The position numbers and the translations under genes were made by a program. The notes under the pieces were generated by a model that worked only from the letters and a program-made list of their open reading frames with translations, ran no database searches and was not told where the DNA came from. Positions 33,263-40,955 of a stretch of 43,821 bases of DNA are shown here, piece after piece. Location of the stretch: assembly GCA_013151035.1 (NCBI GenBank), contig JAADJB010000026.1:1-43821 (forward strand), given 5' to 3'. The DNA is from Gammaproteobacteria bacterium. Its GTDB lineage: Bacteria > Pseudomonadota > Gammaproteobacteria > JAADJB01. The stretch's first letter is position 1, and the number at the start of each line of letters is the position of its first letter.

Positions 33263-33366
33263 AGCCGACCTTTTACTGGGTATTGATCTTAATGGGTCTT
33301 ACCTTTAACTCCTTGCTTCATCGCTTGTCACGGGAAGCTTTAAAAACAAATCCATAGGGAGATTCT

Positions 33367-33828
33367 ATGAGACATTATGAAATTATATTTCTGGTTCATC
33401 CAGATCAGAGTGATCAGGTTCCGGGTATGCTGGAACGCTATCGTTCTAATATTGAGGCAGGTGGTGGTGCAATCCATCGTCTGGAGGATTGGGGCCGTCG
33501 TCAGTTGGCTTACCCTATCCAGAAGATTCACAAGGCACACTATGTGCTGATGAACATTGAATGTGGTGTGGATACATTGCGGGAACTGGAGAGTAATTTC
33601 CGTTTCAATGATGCTGTATTGCGTAATCTTATTATTAGTCGCAAAGAAGCGGTTACTGATGCCTCGATTCTTTCCCGTAAGGAAGAGAAAGAGCATAGTG
33701 ATCGTTCTACCGATGCTGCTTCAGATACTAAAGAACAGAGTGATGAGGTTGTCGCCACAGCTGATGATGCCGTTCAGGCTGACGATGCCGTTCAGGCTGA
33801 CGATGCCGTTCAGGCTGATGCTGAGTAA
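33367..33828 (+). CDS. rpsF: Ribosomal protein bS6 with repeat-containing tail
   Basis: The 153-residue protein starts with a typical bS6 body ([56 protein letters not shown]). The tail beyond about residue 105 is acidic and ends in tandem DAVQAD units, making it longer than the roughly 95-130 residues usual for the family. AGGGAG precedes the ATG. It heads the rpsF-rpsR-rplI cluster; no priB lies between rpsF and rpsR. Confidence 0.95.
   Translation: MRHYEIIFLVHPDQSDQVPGMLERYRSNIEAGGGAIHRLEDWGRRQLAYPIQKIHKAHYVLMNIECGVDTLRELESNFRFNDAVLRNLIISRKEAVTDASILSRKEEKEHSDRSTDAASDTKEQSDEVVATADDAVQADDAVQADDAVQADAE
33766..33819 (+). repeat. 18-bp tandem repeat at the 3' end of rpsF
   Basis: The unit GATGCCGTTCAGGCTGAC occurs three times in a row (33766-33783, 33784-33801, 33802-33819 with one base changed). 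It encodes DAVQAD in the acidic S6 tail. The near-perfect identity suggests recent slippage expansion and possible length variation between strains. Confidence 0.95.
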
Positions 33829-33865
33829 CGCAGTATACATTTTATAAGAATATAGGAATAAGATT

Positions 33866-34090
33866 ATGTCCCGTTTTTTTCGTCGTAGACGTTTTTGCCG
33901 TTTCACCGCTGATGGTGTAAAAGAGATTGATTACAAGGATATCGCAACTCTAAAGAACTATGTTTCCGAGACTGGCAAGATTGTGCCCAGCCGTATTACC
34001 GGAACCAGTGCGCGTTATCAGCGTCAGTTAACCACCGCCATCAAGCGCGCACGTTTTCTGTCTCTGTTGCCTTATTGCGATGCCCATTGA
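33866..34090 (+). CDS. rpsR: Ribosomal protein bS18
   Basis: The 74-residue basic protein has the bS18 pattern: an Arg-rich [10 protein letters not shown] start, then [48 protein letters not shown]. It binds the 30S platform with bS6. It lies 37 bases after rpsF. Confidence 0.97.
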   Translation: MSRFFRRRRFCRFTADGVKEIDYKDIATLKNYVSETGKIVPSRITGTSARYQRQLTTAIKRARFLSLLPYCDAH

Positions 34091-34096
34091 TAACGT

Positions 34097-34132
34097 ATAA
34101 CCTCGTGTGTCCAAACGGACATCCGGGGTTAT
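34097..34132 (+). other. Hairpin between rpsR and the DUF2232-like gene
   Basis: ATAACCTCG pairs with CGGGGTTAT (one G-U), and inside it TGTCC pairs with GGACA around AAAC. No T-run follows, so it is probably an mRNA processing or stability element rather than a terminator. Confidence 0.6.
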
Positions 34133-34158
34133 CCATCACCTGAGGTGGTGGGTGCTGG

Positions 34159-35055
34159 ATGCAGAATTTACTCGTATTAATTATGAGTGGTCGCTGGCGG
34201 GCGACCTTGATGGTGGCATTGAGTGCGGTAATCGCATTGTTGTTTTTGCCTCTCAGTTCACCATTTAGTTATATCGGTGGTGCCATCGTGGTACTGGTGA
34301 CCCTGCGTCATGGTGCCGAGGCGCTAACAGTAATCCTGGGTGCAAGTGCGTTGTTGGCACTGGTGGGTTATCTGTTGTTTGGTCAGGTTGTTGCAATATT
34401 AATGACCGGGTTATCCTTATGGATACCGGTCTATATCCTGGCCAGGGTATTGCGTGCCTCGGTCTCGTTGGGGCTAACGGTACTGGTGACAAGCCTGATT
34501 GCATTGGCCGGGTTGCTGGTGAGTTATGCCCTGATGGATAACCCGGCGGCCTGGTGGGAGCAACGTCTGTTGCCTTTGTGGGAACAGGGACAATTTGGTG
34601 ATCCTGCTCTGCTAAAACAGATTAGTCTGTATATGATGGGGCTGATGTTGACGGCGTGGCAAGGTGGTCTGTTATTGTGCGTGTTATTAGGTCGATGGTG
34701 GCAGTCGAGATTGTATAATCCGGGTGGCTTCCAGCAGGAGTTTTATCAGCTGAGGTTGAATCAGTGGAGTTCCTGGTTGGTATTTGCCTTGTTTGCAGCT
34801 GCCGCCTGGCTTGATGAATCGTGGACTCATCTGGTCGATCAGGCATTGATTATTATGGTAGTGCCTTATTTGTTGTTGGGTCTGTCGATTATTCATGCGC
34901 TGATTGCAAAAATGAAATTGCGACGAGGCTGGTTAGTGGGTGTCTATGTGTTGTCGTTTATTCTGCCAATGCAGTTTACGATGCTGGTTATGTTGTTGGC
35001 ACTAACGGACGCATGGATAGATTACCGTGAACGGGTTCCATCAGCCAGTGCTTGA
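34159..35055 (+). CDS. DUF2232-like polytopic membrane protein
   Basis: The 298-residue protein has about eight hydrophobic helices (such as TLMVALSAVIALLFLPLSS and LGLTVLVTSLIALAGLL), with a central amphipathic loop and an ending LADALTDAWIDYRER-type segment (residues LALTDAWIDYRER). It occupies the position between rpsR and rplI where many gammaproteobacteria carry a DUF2232 (YybS-like) membrane protein of unknown function. Co-transcription with the ribosomal genes is likely. Confidence 0.75.
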   Translation: MQNLLVLIMSGRWRATLMVALSAVIALLFLPLSSPFSYIGGAIVVLVTLRHGAEALTVILGASALLALVGYLLFGQVVAILMTGLSLWIPVYILARVLRASVSLGLTVLVTSLIALAGLLVSYALMDNPAAWWEQRLLPLWEQGQFGDPALLKQISLYMMGLMLTAWQGGLLLCVLLGRWWQSRLYNPGGFQQEFYQLRLNQWSSWLVFALFAAAAWLDESWTHLVDQALIIMVVPYLLLGLSIIHALIAKMKLRRGWLVGVYVLSFILPMQFTMLVMLLALTDAWIDYRERVPSASA

Positions 35056-35100
35056 TGTGTAATACTAATTTTAGAAAATATGATGTTGAGGATGTGAACA

Positions 35101-35553
35101 ATGGAAGTAATACTTCTGGAAAAGATTGAAAATTTGGGTGGCCTGGGTGATCAGGTTAATGTGAAGGCTGGTTTTGGACGCAATTATTTATTGCCCCAGG
35201 GTAAGGCTATGCCTGCCACGACTGCAAATATTGCTCATTTTGAGGCGCGTCGTGCAGAGCTGGAGAAGGCTGCTGCTGAACTGCTGCAAGCGGCTGAGAA
35301 GCGTGCTGCTACGATTACTGAATTGGCGGGTATCACCATTACTGCCAAGGCGGGTGATGAAGGTAAGTTGTTTGGTTCCATTGGAACCTCCGATATTGCT
35401 GCTGCCATAACCACTGTGGGTGTAGAACTTGCTCGTACTGAGGTGCGCCTATCGGATGGTGCCTTCCGTGCCTTGGGTGAGTATGATGTGGTCGTACATC
35501 TGCATACTGATGTTGATGTAACCATCAAGCTGGTCATTGAAGCAGAAGAATAA
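35101..35553 (+). CDS. rplI: Ribosomal protein bL9
   Basis: The 150-residue protein begins with the bL9 N-terminal domain ([32 protein letters not shown]). The long central helix ([21 protein letters not shown]) and C-terminal domain ([13 protein letters not shown]) follow. It binds 23S rRNA and the length is typical. Confidence 0.97.
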   Translation: MEVILLEKIENLGGLGDQVNVKAGFGRNYLLPQGKAMPATTANIAHFEARRAELEKAAAELLQAAEKRAATITELAGITITAKAGDEGKLFGSIGTSDIAAAITTVGVELARTEVRLSDGAFRALGEYDVVVHLHTDVDVTIKLVIEAEE

Positions 35554-35601
35554 GCTGGATTTGTCGGGTTGTTTTCCGTATGGGTTGGTTTTTCTGTGTA
35601 G

Positions 35602-35630
35602 GTTGGGTTAGCGTAGCGTAGTAACCCAAC
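35602..35630. repeat. Short inverted repeat of the GTTGGGTTA...TAACCCAAC type
   Basis: GTTGGGTTA and TAACCCAAC pair perfectly across GCGTAGCGTAG. Elements of this kind are widespread intergenic repeats in proteobacterial genomes. It lies between rplI and dnaB with no gene effect visible. Confidence 0.75.
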
Positions 35631-35661
35631 AGAATTTGTCGGGCTTATATGGGGTTATCTG

Positions 35662-37056
35662 GTGTCGGAGAGTTTTCAATCGATGGATCTGGGTGTTACT
35701 CATGCGGACACTTTGAAGGTGCCCCCGCATAACATCGCAGCCGAACAGGCCGTCCTGGGTGGTCTGTTGCTGGATAATGAGGCCTGGGACCGGATTGCTG
35801 ATCGTATCAGCGAAGATGATTTTTATCGTAAAGATCATCGTTTAATTTTTAACGCCATTGCCGTACTGGCATCGCAGTCTATGGCCTGTGATGTTGTCAC
35901 CCTCTCCGGCGAACTGGAAAAACATCAACAACTTGATGAGATCGGTGGTTTAGCTGCCCTTGCCTTGTTAGCCAAGAGCACACCCAGTGCGGCTAATATT
36001 AAGCATTATGCGGATCTGGTGCGTGAACAGTCGGTATTAAGACAGTTGATCCGGGTCGGTGGCGAGATTACCGAGAGTGGCTTCTTCCCCGAGGGCTGTT
36101 CCGTATCGGAATTACTGGATCGCGCCGAAAAAGATGTATTCAAGATCAAGGAGCAGGGTAGTCGTGGACAGGCCGGTTTCGTTGGTATTAATGATCTGCT
36201 AAAGAAGGCCGTGGATCGTATCGAGGAATTATTTCATCTCGATGATCCCATCACCGGTGTGTCTACCGGTTTTACTGATTTTGATGACAAAACCGCCGGT
36301 CTGCAATCGGCTGATCTGGTGATTGTTGCCGGTCGTCCCTCCATGGGAAAGACCACCTTTGCCATGAATATTGCTGAGAATGCAGCGATCAAGAACAATG
36401 TTCCAACGGCTATATTTAGTATGGAAATGCCGGGTGATCAGTTGGCCATGCGTATGATGTCATCACTGGGACGCATTGATCAGCACAAGATTCGTACCGG
36501 TAAGCTGGAAGATGATGACTGGCCGCGTCTGTCATCGGCCACCAGTTTGCTGAATAAAGCCCCCTTGTTTATTGATGATACTCCGGCACTTTCTCCCACC
36601 GAGATTCGTGCTCGTGCGCGTCGCCTGAAGCGTACACACGGTGATCTTGGGCTAATTATTATTGATTACCTGCAATTGATGCAGGTGCATGGTTCCAAAG
36701 AGAATCGTGCCACCGAGATCTCCGAAATCTCCCGTTCGTTGAAGGCGCTGGCAAAGGAACTGGAGGTGCCAGTGGTCGCCTTGTCACAGCTCAATCGTAG
36801 TCTGGAGCAACGCCCGAACAAACGTCCGGTGATGTCTGATCTGCGTGAGTCTGGTGCTATTGAGCAGGATGCCGATTTAATCGTCTTTATCTATCGTGAT
36901 GAGGTTTATAACGAGGATAGTCCTGACAAGGGGACGGCTGAGATCATTATTGGTAAGCAACGAAATGGCCCTATTGGTACCTGTAAACTGACCTTCCTGG
37001 GTAAATATACTCGCTTTGAAAATGCCGCCTTTGGTGATTATGGTGAATCCTATTGA
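35662..37056 (+). CDS. dnaB: Replicative DNA helicase DnaB
   Basis: The 464-residue protein has the DnaB N-terminal domain (VPPHNIAAEQAVLGGLLLDN) and a RecA-like helicase domain. The helicase domain has Walker A GRPSMGKTTF, Walker B LIIIDYLQLM, and RSLKALAKELEVPVVALSQLNR with late GPIGTCKLTFLGKYTRFEN. It unwinds DNA at the replication fork. The GTG at 35662 has a GGGG ribosome site; ATG 35683 is possible. Its stop overlaps the alr start codon (TTGA). Confidence 0.95.
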   Translation: MSESFQSMDLGVTHADTLKVPPHNIAAEQAVLGGLLLDNEAWDRIADRISEDDFYRKDHRLIFNAIAVLASQSMACDVVTLSGELEKHQQLDEIGGLAALALLAKSTPSAANIKHYADLVREQSVLRQLIRVGGEITESGFFPEGCSVSELLDRAEKDVFKIKEQGSRGQAGFVGINDLLKKAVDRIEELFHLDDPITGVSTGFTDFDDKTAGLQSADLVIVAGRPSMGKTTFAMNIAENAAIKNNVPTAIFSMEMPGDQLAMRMMSSLGRIDQHKIRTGKLEDDDWPRLSSATSLLNKAPLFIDDTPALSPTEIRARARRLKRTHGDLGLIIIDYLQLMQVHGSKENRATEISEISRSLKALAKELEVPVVALSQLNRSLEQRPNKRPVMSDLRESGAIEQDADLIVFIYRDEVYNEDSPDKGTAEIIIGKQRNGPIGTCKLTFLGKYTRFENAAFGDYGESY

Positions 37057-38159
37057 GCCGTCCTGTACGTGCTCGTATGGATCTGGCTGCACTGCGCAGT
37101 AATCTGGCGCAAGTTCGCCGTCTCGCCCCTGATAGTCAAATTATTGCTGTTATTAAGGCCAATGCCTATGGTCATGGCCTGTTAGCGATAGCCCATGCCC
37201 TTACTGATGTTGATGCCCTGGCAGTCGCTTGTGTGGAAGAAGCGAGGCAGTTGCGTGATGCGGGTATAGTCATGCCGATTGTCCTGCTGGAGGGGTTCTT
37301 TTCTGCGGATGAATTAACTGAGGTGATTGCTCTGGGGCTGGAGCCAGTGATTCATAATGCAGAACAGCTTGCTGTCTTGACAGCGTTTTCCGCTAGCGGA
37401 TCTATTGCTATATGGTTAAAGATCGATACGGGTATGCATCGGCTGGGTTTTTCTCCACAGCAGGCAGCAGAGATTCATCAGCAACTGAGCGCAATGGATG
37501 TCATTTCCAGTATTCGTTTGTTTTCACACCTCGCCTGTGCCGATGACCGGGGCTCTGGTTATACTCAACAGCAAGGTAGCACCTTTCAAACTGTACTTAA
37601 TGAGATCGGAGGTGAGGCCTCATTGGCCAATTCAGCAGCCATTATGGCATGGCCAGATTTACATTATGACTGGGTGCGTCCAGGTTTAATGTTGTACGGG
37701 ATATCACCTTTACTGGATGGCTGTGCGGTGGATGATGGCTTGCGACCGGTTATGCACCTGACTACCCAGTTGATTGCCGTGCATCAATTCAAACGGGGAG
37801 ACCGTGTGGGTTATGGCGGTGACTGGGAGTGTCCGCAGGATATGACGGTAGGAATTGCGGCGATTGGTTATGGCGATGGTTATCCACGCCATGCGCCGAC
37901 CGGTACACCGATATTGGTGGATCAGCAACGGACACAATTGCTGGGTCGGGTATCAATGGATATGATTGCAGTGGATCTACGTGGTCTGTCGGTGACGGTG
38001 GGGGCTGAGGTGACGCTTTGGGGTAAGGGTCTGCCGGTTGAAGAGATAGCGGCCTGTGCAATGACGATCCCCTATGAGCTGGTTTGTGGGTTGGCGGGGC
38101 GGGTAGCGGTTGAGTATGTGGGTGGAGATATGAAATCGAGATGTGAATCCGAGATATGA
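37053..38159 (+). CDS. alr: Alanine racemase with C-terminal extension from a repeat
   Basis: The 368-residue PLP enzyme has the PLP-lysine motif VIKANAYGHGL, a catalytic Tyr in RVGYGGDWE, and WLKIDTGMHRLGF. It makes D-alanine for peptidoglycan. It starts at TTG 37053, overlapping the dnaB stop, which gives the normal MSRPVRARMDLAALRSN start. The normal end would be near VEYVGGDM; the last residues (about KSRCESEI) and the stop run into the left arm of repeat copy 3. The tail is therefore probably a repeat-derived addition. RadA lies downstream. Confidence 0.93.
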   Translation: MSRPVRARMDLAALRSNLAQVRRLAPDSQIIAVIKANAYGHGLLAIAHALTDVDALAVACVEEARQLRDAGIVMPIVLLEGFFSADELTEVIALGLEPVIHNAEQLAVLTAFSASGSIAIWLKIDTGMHRLGFSPQQAAEIHQQLSAMDVISSIRLFSHLACADDRGSGYTQQQGSTFQTVLNEIGGEASLANSAAIMAWPDLHYDWVRPGLMLYGISPLLDGCAVDDGLRPVMHLTTQLIAVHQFKRGDRVGYGGDWECPQDMTVGIAAIGYGDGYPRHAPTGTPILVDQQRTQLLGRVSMDMIAVDLRGLSVTVGAEVTLWGKGLPVEEIAACAMTIPYELVCGLAGRVAVEYVGGDMKSRCESEI

Positions 38160-38264
38160 ATGACCCCTTTCTATCAGAGACGCGCCGTGAATACATCCAT
38201 GTAGGCTCCACGCCCGCGTCCATGCGGGCAAGGGTCTCTGATAGAAAGGAGCCATCCCTATCTC
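38151..38264. repeat. Palindromic intergenic repeat, copy 3 (imperfect outer arms)
   Basis: The arms 38151-38181 and 38234-38264 are 31 bases each. The inner 16 bp (CCTTTCTATCAGAGAC) pair perfectly and the outer part has four mismatches. The left arm contains the alr stop (38157-38159). The core matches copies 1 and 2, including TACATCCATGTA and the GCCCGC/GCGGGC hairpin. It lies between alr and radA. Confidence 0.85.
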
Positions 38265-38306
38265 TTGTGTTATTTCAGTGGGTTACAGTATTGGATGGGT
38301 GTGTTG

Positions 38307-39680
38307 ATGTCGGCAAAGAATAAATCAGTCTATATCTGTAGTGCCTGTGGGGTAAGTTCACCCAAGTGGGCGGGGCAATGTACGGATTGTGGGGGCTGGA
38401 ATACGCTGGAGGAGACGGTGGCTGAGGGGGCTCCGGTATCGACGCGTCTGGCGGGTTATGCGGGCAAGAGTGATGGCCGGGTGGTGTTGTTATCCAAGGT
38501 TGTCGCGGGTAAGGATATTCGTATCTCAATGGGGATGGATGAGCTGGATCGGGTGCTGGGCGGTGGTCTGGTGGCGGGCTCTGTGATCCTGTTGGGGGGT
38601 GACCCTGGTATTGGTAAGTCGACATTGTTATTGCAGGCGATGGCGGGTCTGGGGGGGCGTTTGAAGACCTTGTATGTGAGTGGTGAGGAATCGCCTGAGC
38701 AGGTGTCTCTGAGTGCGCAACGCATGGGGCTTGATGCGGACGGTATTCATCTGCTGGCGGAGACTCGGGTTGAACGTATTCTGGATGTGGCGCAGCGTGA
38801 GCGCCCACAGGTGATGGTGTTGGATTCGATCCAGACCCTGTTTTCGATGCAGCTACAATCGGTACCGGGTTCGGTGGCACAGGTCAAGGAATGTGCGGCT
38901 CAGTTGGTGCGCTATGCCAAACAGTCGGGTACGGCGTTATTCCTGATTGGTCATGTGACCAAGGAGGGTACGCTGGCAGGCCCCAGGGTGCTGGAACACA
39001 TGGTGGATACGGTGCTGTATTTTGAGGGTGATCCGGGTGGCCGTTATCGTCTGGTTCGGGCGATCAAAAATCGTTTTGGTGCAGTCAATGAACTGGGTGT
39101 GTTTGCCATGACTGACAAGGGCTTGAAGGAGGTTAATAATCCCTCTGCCCTGTTTCTGTCGCGGCATCAGGATACGGTGGCAGGCAGCGGGATTATGGTA
39201 ACGCGTGAGGGCACGCGGCCATTATTGATCGAGGTGCAGGCACTGGTGGATGAAAGTCATCTGGGGCAGCCGCGGCGTGTCACTTTGGGGCTGGAGCAGA
39301 ATCGTCTTTCCATGTTGCTGGCAGTATTACATCGACATGGGGGTATCCCAATGGTGGATCAGGATGTGTTTGTTAATGTGGTGGGCGGTGTTAAGGTGAG
39401 TGAGACGGCGGCTGACCTGGTTGTTATTCTAGCAATTCTCTCCAGTTTTCGTGATCGTCCGCTACCGCGTGATCTGATTATTTTTGGTGAGGTGGGTTTG
39501 GCAGGTGAAATTCGTCCGGTACCTAATGGTCAGGAACGTCTGAAGGAGGCGTTGAAGCATGGTTTCAAAAAGGCCATTATTCCAGCGGCCAATGCTCCGC
39601 GTGGTGGGCAATTGAAGGGAATGGAGATCCTTGCCGCTAATCGTTTGTCTGAGGTGATTGATTATTTAGCGGAGTCTTGA
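38307..39680 (+). CDS. radA: DNA repair protein RadA
   Basis: The 457-residue protein has an N-terminal C4 zinc motif (CSACG and CTDCGG), a RecA-like ATPase core with Walker A GGDPGIGKSTL and the RadA-specific AIKNRFGAVNELG, and a C-terminal Lon-protease-like domain (FVNVVGGVKVSETAADL, GEVGLAGEIRPVPNG). It promotes branch migration in recombination repair. ATG 38307 (MSAKNKSVYICSACG) is used; the in-frame extension upstream is not supported. Its 3' end overlaps the minus-strand gene by 19 bases. Confidence 0.95.
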   Translation: MSAKNKSVYICSACGVSSPKWAGQCTDCGGWNTLEETVAEGAPVSTRLAGYAGKSDGRVVLLSKVVAGKDIRISMGMDELDRVLGGGLVAGSVILLGGDPGIGKSTLLLQAMAGLGGRLKTLYVSGEESPEQVSLSAQRMGLDADGIHLLAETRVERILDVAQRERPQVMVLDSIQTLFSMQLQSVPGSVAQVKECAAQLVRYAKQSGTALFLIGHVTKEGTLAGPRVLEHMVDTVLYFEGDPGGRYRLVRAIKNRFGAVNELGVFAMTDKGLKEVNNPSALFLSRHQDTVAGSGIMVTREGTRPLLIEVQALVDESHLGQPRRVTLGLEQNRLSMLLAVLHRHGGIPMVDQDVFVNVVGGVKVSETAADLVVILAILSSFRDRPLPRDLIIFGEVGLAGEIRPVPNGQERLKEALKHGFKKAIIPAANAPRGGQLKGMEILAANRLSEVIDYLAES

Positions 39681-40150
39681 GGTGACCCCTGATTGGCGTG
39701 GATAATCCTCATGGTCTCACTAATCATAAATTTATTCTCGAGTCTTTTTCTTATCAGCTCATTTGACCTGTCAATATCATAACTCTCATTCCTGCAAAAT
39801 CGCCATATCTCAGGAAGTCTCTCGTTAATGTCGTTAAACATAACGTGCAGGCCTTGCTCTTCTTTGAGGATGAGGGCATCGTTCTCAATAAAGCTATAGT
39901 CATTTTCACCAAAGACATGAGTGAGGGATGCTATAACCTCTTCCTCTTTGCGGTGAATAATGACTTTTTTGTAGTTGGTGATGTAATCTTTTATCCCGGT
40001 GTAGCATGTTGTACTGTCACCAATGTGCTCTGACTCCATGAATAAACGGTAATCAGGATAATAGTACAGGCCTTCATGCATGCACCCCAGAAACTGACTT
40101 AACCAGTAAGTCCGGCTTCTTGGCAGACCCAGGATAAAAAACTTGTCCAT
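39662..40150 (-). CDS. Sulfotransferase-like P-loop protein
   Basis: The 162-residue protein starts FFILGLPRSRTYWLSQFL, matching the PAPS-binding 5'-phosphosulfate loop (GLPRSRTTWL) of sulfotransferases. It is much shorter than typical sulfotransferases (about 250-300 residues) and lacks a clear second PAPS-binding motif, so it may be a reduced or inactive member. It overlaps the radA end by 19 bases on the opposite strand. It follows the FHA-like/PilZ gene by about eight bases and is probably co-transcribed with it. Confidence 0.6.
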   Translation of the reverse strand: MDKFFILGLPRSRTYWLSQFLGCMHEGLYYYPDYRLFMESEHIGDSTTCYTGIKDYITNYKKVIIHRKEEEVIASLTHVFGENDYSFIENDALILKEEQGLHVMFNDINERLPEIWRFCRNESYDIDRSNELIRKRLENKFMISETMRIIHANQGSPQDSAK

Positions 40151-40158
40151 CCGGGTGA

Positions 40159-40812
40159 TTAATTTAGTTCGCCTAATTCACCCAGTTCGCGTTCGAGCAT
40201 TTCATGATCACCGAGATTAAGTTCAATGAGTCGGCGCAGGTTGGTGATGCTATCGAGGTCGATATCCTTACACACCAGTCCGATCACATTATCATTAATG
40301 CGAGTCACCCGGGTAACCATTGATATCTTTTCAGATTCACTGAGACTCAGGGTTAACAAATAATGATCATCCTCACAGCTTGAGAGTTCATCCGGGCGCT
40401 CAATCAATGCCCCACGCAGAGATATGTCAATGAGTTTGCACTCTGTTGTTGATCGACCACTACTTAGATTGACGACGGCAGAGAAGGGGATGCGACTAAA
40501 CTGGCGCTGTTGATCCTGAGAACTCTGGGTATCGTGTAGAATAAATTTTAACTGGATAGCACCGATATTAATCAGGTCATTATTGGCGAGTAGCTGACCT
40601 TCGCTATCAACATCCTGATTGTTAATGACCGGGGTATAACCGGTGCCGGTATAAGACAGATAGTAACCTTCGTCTTCACAACTGATGGTGACGTTGTGCG
40701 TACCGGGGTGCGCTAGTTGAGTTCGGTGTTGAGTGAGTTCGATATGGCGTCCGGTATGAGGGCCAATGATTACTTGTAAACTAGCGTGAGAGGTTGTGTT
40801 GGTATCGCTCAT
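40159..40812 (-). CDS. FHA-like plus PilZ domain protein (likely c-di-GMP receptor)
   Basis: The 217-residue protein has an N-terminal region (10-95) resembling a degenerate FHA beta-sandwich (GPHTGRHIEL, NDLINIGAIQLKFIL), without a clear phospho-Thr-binding Arg/Ser/His set. The C-terminal PilZ domain has both c-di-GMP-binding motifs: RxxxR at Arg103-Arg107 (RQFSR) and DxSxxG (Asp129 in DISLRGALI). A likely c-di-GMP-dependent protein-interaction switch. The ATG follows CAGGAG. The cyclase at 25466 is a possible source of the signal, though it is far away. Confidence 0.75.
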   Translation of the reverse strand: MSDTNTTSHASLQVIIGPHTGRHIELTQHRTQLAHPGTHNVTISCEDEGYYLSYTGTGYTPVINNQDVDSEGQLLANNDLINIGAIQLKFILHDTQSSQDQQRQFSRIPFSAVVNLSSGRSTTECKLIDISLRGALIERPDELSSCEDDHYLLTLSLSESEKISMVTRVTRINDNVIGLVCKDIDLDSITNLRRLIELNLGDHEMLERELGELGELN

Positions 40813-40877
40813 CTTTGCTCCTGATCAAGAATGATTAATATAGGCTGTTTCAGAGTATAGCCTTTATTAGTCGTTAC

Positions 40878-40933
40878 TTGCTATAGGGAAAAGGGTTCTA
40901 TACAATACACCTAATTAATAATCATTCTCATTT
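40878..40933 (+). promoter_or_regulatory. Promoter with Fur box before the cytochrome c-FTR1 gene
   Basis: TTGCTA (40878-40883) and TACAAT (40901-40906) are 17 bp apart. Immediately downstream, 40914-40932 reads on the minus strand AATGAGAATGATTATTAAT, an excellent Fur-box match. Fur with iron bound would block this promoter, so the gene should be induced by iron starvation. Confidence 0.75.
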
Positions 40934-40955
40934 GCGTTATTCTGGATCATTAACT

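Noticed and set aside
33263-33366. Possible S6:S18-binding leader motif upstream of rpsF
   Set aside because: A CCG stretch is present but I could not build the expected stem-bulge structure with confidence.
38275-38880. Long Pro/His-rich minus-strand frame opposite radA
   Set aside because: It is the antisense shadow of radA; composition is non-protein-like and radA is a certain gene.
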